Source: a bacterium (GTDB lineage Bacteria; Bacillota; Clostridia; Lachnospirales; Lachnospiraceae). From it: a stretch of DNA of 62,652 nucleotides. Below, piece after piece: positions 52,772 to 61,680 of the stretch. The translations under genes were made by a program, and so were the position numbers. Position 1 is the first letter of the stretch; the number at the start of each line of letters is the position of its first letter. The notes beneath the pieces are model-generated. The model saw nothing but the letters and a program-made list of their open reading frames with translations, was not told the origin of the DNA and ran no database searches. Location: contig JAUNRX010000006.1 of the NCBI GenBank assembly GCA_030539495.1, positions 1 to 62,652 on the forward strand, read 5' to 3'.

Positions 52772-52806
52772 TTGACAATACCTCATCACAATGGAGGTCT
52801 TTTTAT
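52755..52806 (+). terminator. Rho-independent terminator overlapping the gene end
   Basis: AAAAGACCTCCATTGTGAT pairs with ATCACAATGGAGGTCTTTTT around a short loop. The left arm encodes the end of the preceding protein. Confidence 0.92.
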
Positions 52807-52895
52807 AAAAAAAATTATTCGCTGCAACCTTTTTCAACTACATGAAGTGTTACTATCAGAAAAGCAAAAAAACAAACCAAAAAGGAGCAAAGAAT

Positions 52896-55289
52896 ATGAA
52901 AGTAAAAGTTTATTTAAAAGGATGCCTATGTCTTGCAGTTACCAGTGCAATGTTATTTAGTGGCTGTTCCACAGCTTCTTCTCGCGACAAGGCAGCGCCA
53001 GAAGCAACCAAGAATACTACAATTGAGATAAAGAGCAGTAATAACGGTACCCTGACACTAAATTCCTTACGAAAGAAATATGGACAGACCACTGCAGAGT
53101 ATGCCGACACCATAACGATCGGCCGGTCGGATAAAATCGAATTACCATTATCCTATAATCCAGGTAAAATTAATCAGGAAATGAGCAAATATTATACTCT
53201 CTATCAGGATGAAAGCTTGAAATACAAGGTAGATGGATGCACTTATGATTATGACGATGCTACAAGTAAGCTGCAAATCACAGCTCCTGCCTTTGGATAT
53301 GCAGAGATGATGGCACCTGCAGGTTCTGATATTAGCCTAAGCGATTTAAGTGGCAACTATTTATCCGATGATCATCTGCAAGACAACTGGGGAAACTTAG
53401 ATCAATTATACCTAGCTCAAACATGTGATGAGAAAACCGGAAAATCACTTGAAAAGCCAGTAATACATATTATTAAGATTAAATCTGAGCTAAAAAAGGC
53501 ACCTGTGGTAAAATACTCTTCCAATGACAATGGAGAAGCAAAGATCAGTTGGAATGCCGTCCCTGGAGCAAAAGAATATCTCTTATTTACAGTTTACAAA
53601 ACAGATACCGGCATTAATACCTTCACCTCGGTATTTGCAAGAACGAAAGACACCACGTGGACTGCACCAAATATGAATGGGATGGACGGAGATGCCGTAC
53701 TTATGAATCAAATGTTTTGTAATTTTATTTCTTCCGAAGATGACAAAAGTGCAGGGCAGGAGGATTTAAATGGTGACTTTTATGAAAAGATGCAAAATCA
53801 AATCGGCGTCATTGCCATTACAGAAAATGGTGCTTCTCCAATAAGCGATTTATATGCAGTAAAAGACTATGCCAAACGTCTGCCAAACTCCTTAGCCTAT
53901 AATGCTAATCAAGCAGATGCCGACACTTTGTTTCGCAAGTCAATTGAGAGCCTTCCAGCGCAAGCATCGATTACTATGTGTGATGGTTCTACCTCTGCAA
54001 GAATTCTAAATTATGACTTCGACCATGTAACGGTACATGACAAAGACACAGCTCCTACAATTGAGATTAATGCAACGATTGATGGTACCAAGTTCACAAG
54101 GACGTATACTGCGATCATTGATGATGTAGCCAACGTTAAACCTCATCTAGAGGCAATTAAGAAACGTCAAGAAGACCTTAAGAATAAAGGTGGTTCCATT
54201 GATGATGATGTAACAATCGAGGATAATGATACCCCTGATACCCCATCGGCAAGCGAACAGCCGGAACCTTCCGACACACCAGTTCCAACGGCAAGCAGTA
54301 GTAATTCCCTTGATGGAAATACAGACCTTAAGGTGACCGCCAACAGCGCACTTAGTGAATTTATCGCAAGAAGCTTCTTAATCTCAGCAAAGACCATAGA
54401 TATTAGTGCATTTACAGAAAGTAAAAATAAAAATATCGTAATTGATGCGGTAGAAGAAGCAAATTATCAAAATCCGCTATCTATGGGGGTAAATACCATT
54501 GGCTATGATGAAGTAAATCAAATCCTAAAGATTGAGTATTACGATGAACCAGACCAACTGGAAGCCAAACGTCAAGAAGTGATTAAGAAGTCGAATGAGA
54601 TCATTGGTCAGATCATGAAAGACGGAATGAGTGATTTAGAAAAAGAAATCGCAATCAATACCTATCTGTGTGAGCATGCAACGTACGATGAGAAAGCATT
54701 GGAAAATGCAAAAAAGAATGATTTTAAAGATGTCGATGATGAATTTCAAGATTCCTTTACTCCATATGGTGTATTGATCAAGGGAACCGGAGTCTGTGCA
54801 AGTTATGCAGCATCCTTTAAGGTGTTGGCTGACGTTGCCGGCTTAGACTGTATCGTTGTAACCGGTAACTTAAATGGCAATCTGTCACATGCGTGGAATC
54901 GAGTAAAAATCGGCAATGAATGGATGACCGTGGACTCCACGAATAACGATAACGAGGAGATTAGCAATGCCTTATTTAATGTTCCTGATAGCGGAATAAA
55001 TGGTGTCCTTACGGCAGATGACCGTTATGTCATGGATGTGAACCTAAATGATTACACGTGTAAGACAGATAAAGACGAATACTATCACTATATTTCCAAA
55101 TTCTTTGCCAAAGATGCCATTACAGGGAAATTCCAAGAAGCGTTAGGAAAGGATAATGACTCCATTCTTCGTACCGACTACACGATCACCGATGATGACT
55201 TTGCTAACATTGCCCAATCCGTGGCAACTAATATGGGGACGCAATTAAAAGGATACTACTGGCTAGGAGTCATTCATTTGAAGAAGTAA
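52896..55289 (+). CDS. Transglutaminase-like domain lipoprotein
   Basis: A 797-residue exported protein. Signal peptide with lipobox LFSGC (Cys about 23). An FN3-like segment lies near 200-260 (KISWNAVPGAKEYLLFTV) and a disordered Asp/Pro/Ser linker near 440-480. The C-terminal transglutaminase-like domain (about 570-700) has catalytic Cys in GVCASYAASFKVLADVAG, His in LSHAWNRVKI and Asp in WMTVDSTNND. Such domains act as proteases or cross-linkers of wall proteins. AAAGGAGC fixes ATG 52896. A sigma/anti-sigma pair follows, but as a separate unit. Confidence 0.87.
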   Translation: MKVKVYLKGCLCLAVTSAMLFSGCSTASSRDKAAPEATKNTTIEIKSSNNGTLTLNSLRKKYGQTTAEYADTITIGRSDKIELPLSYNPGKINQEMSKYYTLYQDESLKYKVDGCTYDYDDATSKLQITAPAFGYAEMMAPAGSDISLSDLSGNYLSDDHLQDNWGNLDQLYLAQTCDEKTGKSLEKPVIHIIKIKSELKKAPVVKYSSNDNGEAKISWNAVPGAKEYLLFTVYKTDTGINTFTSVFARTKDTTWTAPNMNGMDGDAVLMNQMFCNFISSEDDKSAGQEDLNGDFYEKMQNQIGVIAITENGASPISDLYAVKDYAKRLPNSLAYNANQADADTLFRKSIESLPAQASITMCDGSTSARILNYDFDHVTVHDKDTAPTIEINATIDGTKFTRTYTAIIDDVANVKPHLEAIKKRQEDLKNKGGSIDDDVTIEDNDTPDTPSASEQPEPSDTPVPTASSSNSLDGNTDLKVTANSALSEFIARSFLISAKTIDISAFTESKNKNIVIDAVEEANYQNPLSMGVNTIGYDEVNQILKIEYYDEPDQLEAKRQEVIKKSNEIIGQIMKDGMSDLEKEIAINTYLCEHATYDEKALENAKKNDFKDVDDEFQDSFTPYGVLIKGTGVCASYAASFKVLADVAGLDCIVVTGNLNGNLSHAWNRVKIGNEWMTVDSTNNDNEEISNALFNVPDSGINGVLTADDRYVMDVNLNDYTCKTDKDEYYHYISKFFAKDAITGKFQEALGKDNDSILRTDYTITDDDFANIAQSVATNMGTQLKGYYWLGVIHLKK

Positions 55290-55332
55290 TTTCTTGAAAC
55301 ATCCTCCTAATTATGGTAATTTTGATATATAT

Positions 55333-55350
55333 AAAGTGTCTTCGACATTT
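55333..55350 (+). other. UUCG-capped hairpin shared with copy D
   Basis: AAAGTGTC-TTCG-ACATTT, one base different from the hairpin at 23952-23969. It lies 63 bases before the sigma factor start and has no T run. Confidence 0.45.
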
Positions 55351-55412
55351 ACATAACGAGACAGCACCGAAATGAAGTCACTCTTATGGATGAACAAATT
55401 AGGAGGATTCCC

Positions 55413-55904
55413 ATGAGTGAACAAGAGTTACCGGATATTGATTCCATCATAGATAACTATTCTGATATGGTATACCGAATTGCACTGACCCAGATGAAAA
55501 ATGTGTCCGATGCCCAGGATGTATTTCAAGAGGTCTTTTTACGCCTTGTAAAATACCTTCCAACCTTGCATAGCGAGGAACATATAAAGGCGTGGCTGAT
55601 CCGCGTCACCATCAATTGCAGCAAAAGTAGTCTTACTAGTGCCTGGAGAAGGCATACAGAGCCATTAGTCGCGGAAGAAATGCTAACCTTTGAAACAAGT
55701 GAACAATTAGATCTTTATGAACATATAAGCCAACTGCCAAAGAAATACCGCATCGTGCTATATCTATTTTATTATGAAGAACTATCCATTAAGGAGATTG
55801 CAGACCTCACCAGCCAAAAGGAAACAACGGTGAAATCCCAGTTATCCAGAGCAAGAAAACTATTAAAAAAAGAATTAGGCAGCATTGGAGGCGTATACGA
55901 ATGA
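55413..55904 (+). CDS. ECF-type RNA polymerase sigma factor
   Basis: A 163-residue sigma factor. Region 2 (about 8-75) has NYSDMVYRIALTQM and DAQDVFQEVFLRLVKYLP; region 4 (about 105-158) has QLPKKYRIVLYLFYYEELSI and TTVKSQLSRARKLLKK. AGGAGG lies 6 bases before ATG 55413; the earlier ATG 55386 has no site. It overlaps the next gene by 4 bases (ATGA). That gene looks like its anti-sigma factor, so it is probably released by an envelope signal. Its targets are not visible here. Confidence 0.9.
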   Translation: MSEQELPDIDSIIDNYSDMVYRIALTQMKNVSDAQDVFQEVFLRLVKYLPTLHSEEHIKAWLIRVTINCSKSSLTSAWRRHTEPLVAEEMLTFETSEQLDLYEHISQLPKKYRIVLYLFYYEELSIKEIADLTSQKETTVKSQLSRARKLLKKELGSIGGVYE

Positions 55905-56593
55905 AACGACAAATACAAGAGTCCTATGATCAGATCCATGCTCCAATCTCATTGATCAATGACACAAAACGACTGGTACATAGCTCACTAGAAAACGAAC
56001 CAATCAGACATCCAAGACACAGTAGAAAACCTATTTACCTTGCAGCGTCGATGGCCGCCTGCCTCACTATCTTAATCACTGCAGGTATCCATTTCCTACA
56101 TAATAAGCCTCAAGCCACATCACCATTAACTGAAAATCAGGTCAATGTGGCTCCAGGGGTAACCTCAGAAGCCAAACAATTTGGAACGTTCAAGTCGGTA
56201 GATGAATGGAAACAATACCTGAGTTCGATAAAGAAAAGTGGGAATGCAAGCATAACGCTGGAAAATGACTTTATTCTATATGAGACACCAATTATGTTAC
56301 AAGGAAAAATGGAAACCATTCAAATCCAAATCAAACAAGGAAAACTAAGTAAACAACAAGAAGACTACCTGTTGGAAGGAAACTATGAGTGTGTAATTAC
56401 CGATGGACCCACAATCCTTGGTCGTACACAACTAGCTCTAACAAGTTCCAGCCAGTTTACCAAAGATAGTATTACAGTAACTCAAGAAGATCTAGATCAT
56501 GATGGTACCTTGGAGTTTGCACTTGATCATGAAGCAACAAAAATCTGGTATCAAATCAGCTCGGATTATAAGGTAATAGAATACAAAAAATAG
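55901..56593 (+). CDS. Probable anti-sigma factor
   Basis: A 230-residue single-pass membrane protein. A short cytoplasmic part (1-45) is followed by a membrane segment (about 47-66, PIYLAASMAACLTILITAGI) and an external domain of about 160 residues ending in a DLDHDGTLEFALDH motif. The overlap with the sigma gene and this topology fit an anti-sigma factor that holds the sigma factor at the membrane. No zinc HxxxCxxC motif is seen, so it is not a ZAS-type. Confidence 0.75.
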   Translation: MKRQIQESYDQIHAPISLINDTKRLVHSSLENEPIRHPRHSRKPIYLAASMAACLTILITAGIHFLHNKPQATSPLTENQVNVAPGVTSEAKQFGTFKSVDEWKQYLSSIKKSGNASITLENDFILYETPIMLQGKMETIQIQIKQGKLSKQQEDYLLEGNYECVITDGPTILGRTQLALTSSSQFTKDSITVTQEDLDHDGTLEFALDHEATKIWYQISSDYKVIEYKK

Positions 56594-56646
56594 GGTTACT
56601 TTCCATCTGAAATAAGAGTATATTATAAAACATAGGAGGTGTTCCA

Positions 56647-56937
56647 ATGCCAAAATTAACAATATCATTTAGAAATAATACGGAAGACATGGCATTATAT
56701 AATGAAATCAAAACTCACTCTGATTGTAGTGCCTACGTCAAACGCTTATTAAAAAAAGCAATTTCAAAAGATAATGAAGAAAGCCTACCTACAAAAGAAG
56801 AACATGGCAAACAAGCCAAAGAGCAACCAAGTGAGCAAGCCAGCGAAAAGAAAGAGCATGTAGTTGTAGAAAACAAAGTATTAGCTCCCTACATAAAGAG
56901 AAGATATACATTCACAAAAAAGAGAACATGGTGCTAG
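56647..56937 (+). CDS. Ribbon-helix-helix-like small protein
   Basis: A 96-residue protein. The first 37 residues fit a ribbon-helix-helix fold: strand KLTISFRNN, helix DMALYNEIK and helix SDCSAYVKRLLKKAI. The middle is a charged Glu/Lys/Gln stretch and the end is basic (YIKRRYTFTKKRTWC). GGAGGTG with 7-base spacing fixes the start. It may bind DNA, as plasmid-partition and antitoxin proteins of this fold do. No toxin or ParA gene is adjacent. Confidence 0.65.
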   Translation: MPKLTISFRNNTEDMALYNEIKTHSDCSAYVKRLLKKAISKDNEESLPTKEEHGKQAKEQPSEQASEKKEHVVVENKVLAPYIKRRYTFTKKRTWC

Positions 56938-56972
56938 TTTTCTATGATGAATAGAACTACTGGAGGATTACT

Positions 56973-57482
56973 ATGGAATTAAAAGAGGTATTATTAAAAC
57001 GAAGAAGTGTCAGAAAATTTACGGATGAAGTTGTTTCTGAACAGTACATTGAGGAATTGCTTCATGCAGCCATGAGTGGGCCAAGTGCTTGCAATAAAAG
57101 ACCCTGGGACTTTTATGTTGTGACCAATGAAGAGGTTTTATCAGGTCTTACCTTATCAACGCGATTTACGAAAATCAATGCAAGACTTGCAATTATAGTC
57201 TGTGGTAATCTATCTCGATCCTTACCAATGCAAATGGCAGATTACTGGATCCAGGATTGTAGTGCAGCCACAGAAAACATTTTACTTCGTGCCACCGATC
57301 TAGGCTTAGGGGCTGTATGGTGTGGAATTCATCCTCAAAAAAGGGCAGAGAAAAAAGTATCTGAACTCTTAGCCCTTAGTGAGAAACAAATCCCCTTAAA
57401 TATCATATACTTAGGGTATCCTGCCGAAACTCCTGAAGCACGGGATCAGTATGATGAGAAAAGAATTCATTATATTCGGTAA
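56973..57482 (+). CDS. Nitroreductase-family protein
   Basis: A 169-residue flavin (FMN) enzyme. LLKRRSVRKFTDEVV (about 7-21) binds the FMN phosphate; GPSACNKRPWDFYVV and LGLGAVWCGIHP (about 107-118) are family landmarks, and YLGYPAETPE closes the fold. It reduces nitro or quinone compounds with NAD(P)H; the physiological substrate is unknown. It is shorter than NfsB-type enzymes and matches compact clostridial members. TGGAGGA precedes the ATG. Confidence 0.9.
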   Translation: MELKEVLLKRRSVRKFTDEVVSEQYIEELLHAAMSGPSACNKRPWDFYVVTNEEVLSGLTLSTRFTKINARLAIIVCGNLSRSLPMQMADYWIQDCSAATENILLRATDLGLGAVWCGIHPQKRAEKKVSELLALSEKQIPLNIIYLGYPAETPEARDQYDEKRIHYIR

Positions 57483-57618
57483 AATGTTGTTCTAGCCTTA
57501 ATTTTGATCGCTTATTATTGATTTAATCACTCGTTTTATATATTGTATATTTAGAACATATTAATCTATAAAAAGATAAAGCCAGATGTCTAATAGGCAT
57601 ACTAGAAAGGATAAACAT

Positions 57619-57708
57619 ATGAAAACATTTAGTAAAACAATCAAATTTAACGTAGATCTTATCTTCGCAAAGTACAGATTTGAAATAACTATTGATAACA
57701 AGAAATAG
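57619..57708 (+). CDS. Possible 29-residue peptide
   Basis: ATG at 57619 follows AGAAAGGA by 8 bases and opens a 29-codon frame (MKTFSKTIKFNVDLIFAK start, ending NKK). A good terminator follows directly, so the transcript is a compact unit. The peptide is basic and amphipathic. No family is recognised. Confidence 0.4.
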   Translation: MKTFSKTIKFNVDLIFAKYRFEITIDNKK

Positions 57709-57723
57709 TTGATTATGATAGAA

Positions 57724-57758
57724 AGGCATACTCGATTGATAGAGGTGCCTTTTTTTTA
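57724..57758 (+). terminator. Rho-independent terminator
   Basis: AGGCATACTC pairs with GAGGTGCCT around GATTGATA, followed by nine T residues. It ends the possible peptide gene and merges into element copy B. Confidence 0.8.
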
Positions 57759-57940
57759 TTATTAGGAAATTTCTCTCGAAATCCCCTAATAATAAAAAAG
57801 CACCCTAAAAACGAGTGCACGATGCACACTCAGCTGCGAGGATTATGTCGCTAATGCGACCAGCTTCGGCGCGGGCAAAGTGCGTGTCCCTTGTAAAGAA
57901 CTTAAGACGCGAGAGTGTGTGGAACACACACTTTGTACTT
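57757..57940 (-). repeat. Structured intergenic element, copy B
   Basis: Read on the minus strand: AAAGTGTGTGTTCC (57934-57921) pairs with GGACACGCACTTT (57889-57877), then GCGCCGAAGCTG, GTCGC-ATTA-GCGAC (57860-57847), CAGCTGAGTGTGCA, a GCACTC/GGTGC stem, then ATTATTAGGGGATTTCGAGA with its pairing arm. The order matches copy A, and the stems are preserved where bases differ. Confidence 0.65.
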
Positions 57941-58212
57941 CTTATAAAAACAATAGTAGTAGAAGTGATAATAGTAATACCTGAAAATATTTCAATCTAA
58001 ACAGAATGCGTATTTCGGAAAATAAGCGAATTTTATTGTTCACATGAACAAATATCCGTTTCAATAGATTAACTGAGCTAAAACGGCCTTTATAAGCTTT
58101 AAAATAATAGTTCAAATCTATATTGTAACTATAAGCCATTATGTGATTGATTTTTATATGATTTACGCAGAATAATATGCATAATGATCAAGTTCACCAA
58201 TAATTCTATAAA

Positions 58213-58645
58213 TTGTATTGTAAAGTTGGAATTTATGTTATAATAAATTCAATTAATTTGTCGAATTATTGATTATTAATTCGAATAGGTATATGAACCA
58301 TTGGTTAAAATCAAATGATTAATTTGAGAATGTAATCTGATCATATATCAGTCATATGAAAAGAATTAAATATAACATGAATAAATTGTGAGAGCACTAT
58401 AAAATCCTGGCTCAAATAGCTAGAGGAATCAGAGCATAGAATGATCCCCAATTAAGAGTACTAAAAACAAGAGTCTTAAAAAGAAAAACACATATAATGT
58501 ACATAATAATAAAACCCTAAATAAATAGAATGCCATAGATAGACTAAGAGAGGGGCCCGTAAAGGTCTACATCCAACTATTCGCGAAACGCAAGTTTAAC
58601 GAATAGTTGGAATACTTTTCACTTAGAATGGGCTTTTTAAGCCTT
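58213..58645 (+). ncRNA. Candidate structured non-coding RNA
   Basis: TTGTAA (58218-58223) and TATAAT (58239-58244) could drive a transcript starting near 58251. No coding frame of note follows. Near the end GGGGCCC (58552-58558) can pair with GGGC (58630-58633), enclosing a perfect 11-bp stem CCAACTATTCG/CGAATAGTTGG (58573-58583, 58600-58610), then TTTTT. An 8-bp TCGAATTA/TAATTCGA stem is at about 58260-58284. I cannot assign it to a known RNA family. Confidence 0.4.
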
Positions 58646-59816
58646 TGAATATCCGTTTGGTTCTCAAAACCCTGTAATTTGTTGTTTGCATATATTTATG
58701 TAAAACTCTTACTTTACACTCTTATTTTTACTATGTATTTGTAATTTGCTCTGCAGCTACTTCCCCACGTTTGTAATTCGCTCAGATCTGATTGGCTGGG
58801 CTCTGTTCTTTCTTCCGGTAATCAATTCTTCATTTAATTGTTCCAATCATTCTTATAGCATCTCATTTATATTTATCATTTAGAATATGCTGCAAAACAA
58901 TTTATTGCATTCAACGAATTAAATCAACTTTGTAAAACGGTTTATATATTGACATAATCCTTGAGTTTTCTTTCTAACATTTATATCTATTAATTCGACA
59001 CTTTTCTATACCTGCATTTATTACAGTTACAATGCATACTAAACCTGATTTTGTTCACTTGTAAGACCGAGTGGTTTAACATATCTGTGCCCTCAAAAGG
59101 AATTATATAAAATCTCATTTGCTCACCTCTTATATATTTTACTGTGTAACTCATAAATCCTACTGCCTGAGAAACTCTGCTGCACAAGGCATTTTTCTAA
59201 TATGCTCTGATTAAACGCATGCTTTGTTTCATTCAGAGAATGTTTCTTTATTGCATAGCTTGTCCTAGACTTATGTTTACAATTTTCTTTATTATGAAAA
59301 CTCGACATGGTTAGCCGTTTATATTTGTTTGCTTTATACGTTATAGATTATGTTTCTTCTATGTGTTCTTTATATCTGCTGCCAATTAGATCTCTATCAA
59401 TTGTGTTCTAGTAAGTTAGATATGTTTCTCTATAGGTTTTCAATTTTTCTGATGAATTAGAATTAATGTAACTTTATTCATTCGTTTACTTAGAGTTCTT
59501 TTATATAAGGTTTTATGCCTCCTTAGACTTCTTGTGATGAGTGATTTGATGAAATATCGATTCTTATTAACGTTTATATGTAAATTGCGTTCTCTAGTTT
59601 TAAAACTCTTTCCTTACATCAAGATACGTCATTATTTATGTATTTCTAGTCTATTACGTCTATGTAGCTTATTCATACTCACCAAATAGATACATTTCAT
59701 AATTTGTTTCCCGTATGTATGCTTTTCTCTTATACGAATCCCCTTCCGCAATCTCTTACCTTATACAAAGTTCTCTCTACTATGTTGTTCCCCTATCTTA
59801 TCATCTGCTGCCTTAC
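58646..59816. other. Gene-poor AT-rich stretch, top strand pyrimidine-rich
   Basis: Nearly 1.2 kb with no gene of normal size on either strand. The plus strand is rich in T and C, so any transcript is more likely on the minus strand, downstream of the C_GCAxxG_C_C gene. Only two short minus-strand frames have any appeal (58990-59118 with a good ribosome site; 59123-59308 without one). I see no tRNA, CRISPR, insertion element or origin boxes. Confidence 0.6.
58990..59118 (-). CDS. Possible 42-residue Cys-containing peptide
   Basis: On the minus strand AGAGGTGAG lies 6 bases before an ATG at 59118, opening a 42-codon frame that starts MRFYIIPFEG and ends CNCNKCRYRKVSN. Cys spacing CxCxxC could bind metal. 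A 61-codon frame just upstream (59308-59123, starts MSSFHNKENC) ends inside the ribosome site, so the two could be coupled, but that one lacks a ribosome site. No family is recognised. Confidence 0.35.
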   Translation of the reverse strand: MRFYIIPFEGTDMLNHSVLQVNKIRFSMHCNCNKCRYRKVSN

Positions 59817-60251
59817 TTAGTATCCTAGTTCCTCAAGGATCGTTACTGCGCTTTTGATTAACTCTACGCATGTTGTATGAAATATGTCGTGCTTTCTTGC
59901 ATAGGTTACGCCTTCCTCTGTAGATACATCGCATTTTATTAATTCTCGATAAATTGTAGACTGGTTTACTTCTTTAAAGCATTTTATAAATTTCTGTGTC
60001 TGTTCATAGCAATAGGCCTTTTCTTCTTCTCCTGTTCCTACGCCGCTTCCTTCTTCATTTCCGTGTGTCGCTTCGATTACGAGGATTGCTCCAGAGACCG
60101 CACCACAGACTTCGCCCTCACAAAGTCCTCTTACAAGTCCGCAGGCAACTCTGACAGCTACGTTTTCCGGTATTCCGTATTTCGTCCATCGTATTGGCAA
60201 TACGTCCGCAAAGTTCGCATTCTATTTGACAACATCCAATGGTTCCGTCAT
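59817..60251 (-). pseudogene. C_GCAxxG_C_C family redox protein, interrupted by an in-frame stop
   Basis: The intact frame (60200-59817, TTG start, 127 residues) carries the family core EGEVCGAVSGAILVIEATHG and the C-terminal pattern AYCYEQTQKFIKCFKEV, TIYRELIKCDVSTEEG and FHTTCVELIKSAVTILEELG. The conserved N-terminal part lies upstream in the same frame, from ATG 60251, but is cut by TAG at 60224-60222 where relatives have Tyr before Asn. The first family Cys after that position is also absent (NANFADVL). This family is thought to be a redox or metal protein. It is probably a recent pseudogene; use of the TTG alone is the alternative. Confidence 0.6.
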
Positions 60252-60343
60252 CAAGTATTATATAATCCCAATCGCCTCCGCTATGTGCAAAAATTCATTT
60301 CACTTATTCTCCTCAAAAACTTATTTTTAACTTATATAAGAGC

Positions 60344-61537
60344 CTAATTTGTCTTTGTATTCTTCTTTAGGAAGTCCTTTACCTCTTTCATATACACATC
60401 CGGATATTTAACACTTCCCATACAATGCGTATCATCATCAAATAACTTCATTTTCTTATTCGTATTGGTAGCCGCCTCATATAGGCCTTTGGATACGGTA
60501 ATTGGAACTCTTGGGTCTCCACTGCTGCCAAAGAATAACGTTGGTACCGTTGTCTTTGCTATCGCCTTCTTACCATTTACATCGTCTAACGAGAAATTAT
60601 AAAAATGCTTTAGGAACTTATCACAGCTATCCGTTACGGTGTCAAACTCTTCCTTACTGCCTTGTGTTGTCCATAGACCAAATAGATATGTCTCCATGCT
60701 ATCTAATGGACTATCTAGAATTGCCGCATCAATCGTTTCATTTGCATAATCGGTTCCAAGCGTTACGGAAGTTACCGAACCGCCATATGATCCCGCCCAC
60801 ACAATCAGCTTATTTTTCTTGTCTAGCTTTTGGTCGATATAGTCTACACAATCTAACAGGTCGTATTTCTCTAATGCGCCATATGTAGTAAACTTTGCTT
60901 TATTTTCTCCTGAACTACGTAGATCAAACGTCAAAATGTTATAGCCATTTTTCAGAAATAGTTCTGCAACGCTCATATTGGTAAAGCGGGTACACCCTTG
61001 CCCATGAATAAATATTACAGTATCTCGGTTTTCTTTCTCGTCTAGCTTTATGTAGGTTGCCGGTATGTTATGCTGATCATACGTAGACTTAATCGTCAGG
61101 TTCTCTACCTGATACGTTTCTCGGTACTTATTAAAGTAAGTCTTGCTTATCTCTGAATTCTGATTGATTTGTAATGCCTGTGAGCAATAGGTTAACGCGG
61201 TATCGTATACATCCTTACCGTACTTCTTAATAAATGTCTCTTTTCCATTTGAGGTAATGCCTAAGTTACTCTCTTCCTCAGTTAATGTATCTCCCGTAGA
61301 ATCTGCTGCCTTTGGATGATGATTGGTTACAATTGGTGTCTGCGTTGCTAATAAATTATTTTGAATACTGATCGCCTCTGGCGTTGAAGTTTCTTTATCC
61401 TGTTGCGCCGTAGCCACGCTTTGTGGTGCGTTATTCTTAGTTGTCTCCTTATTCGTTGAACAGCTGGCACATGTTAAAATGAATGCTGCCGTTATGATAA
61501 ATGATGCTTTATAGTTTCTATTATTGTTTCTATGCAT
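60344..61537 (-). CDS. Alpha/beta-hydrolase lipoprotein
   Basis: A 397-residue exported hydrolase. Signal peptide with lipobox LTCASC (Cys about 26), a low-complexity Thr/Asn/Gln spacer to about 95, then the hydrolase: VIFIHGQGCTRF (oxyanion region), WAGSYGGSVTSVTLG (Ser nucleophile), SSGDPRVPI (Asp) and DDTHCMGS (His). GGAGGGGG on the minus strand lies 5 bases before the ATG at 61537; the longer frame to 61603 is rejected. Substrate unknown; surface location suggests cleaving an external ester or peptide. Confidence 0.83.
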   Translation of the reverse strand: MHRNNNRNYKASFIITAAFILTCASCSTNKETTKNNAPQSVATAQQDKETSTPEAISIQNNLLATQTPIVTNHHPKAADSTGDTLTEEESNLGITSNGKETFIKKYGKDVYDTALTYCSQALQINQNSEISKTYFNKYRETYQVENLTIKSTYDQHNIPATYIKLDEKENRDTVIFIHGQGCTRFTNMSVAELFLKNGYNILTFDLRSSGENKAKFTTYGALEKYDLLDCVDYIDQKLDKKNKLIVWAGSYGGSVTSVTLGTDYANETIDAAILDSPLDSMETYLFGLWTTQGSKEEFDTVTDSCDKFLKHFYNFSLDDVNGKKAIAKTTVPTLFFGSSGDPRVPITVSKGLYEAATNTNKKMKLFDDDTHCMGSVKYPDVYMKEVKDFLKKNTKTN

Positions 61538-61649
61538 GGTATCCCCCTCCTCAAAATCTATTCTATCGGATGCATAGGTATTAAGAAACCTAGGTAATTG
61601 CATCTATTTACTTAAACTTTTATGGTAGAACATAGTGTGCGTTTATATA

Positions 61650-61680
61650 TAGAAAAAGCACTGAGCGTTTACTCAATGCC
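61650..61680 (-). terminator. Rho-independent terminator
   Basis: On the minus strand GGCATTGAG pairs with CTCAGTGCT around TAAACG, followed by TTTTCTATA. It ends the nuclease-like gene. Confidence 0.7.

Noticed and set aside
57576..57604. Sigma-G-like CATACTA before the 29-residue peptide
   Set aside because: The matching -35 is absent, and transcription from it would start after the ribosome site.
60063..60347. Plus-strand 94-residue frame
   Set aside because: Antisense to the conserved C_GCAxxG_C_C gene; composition and lack of ribosome site mark it as a shadow.
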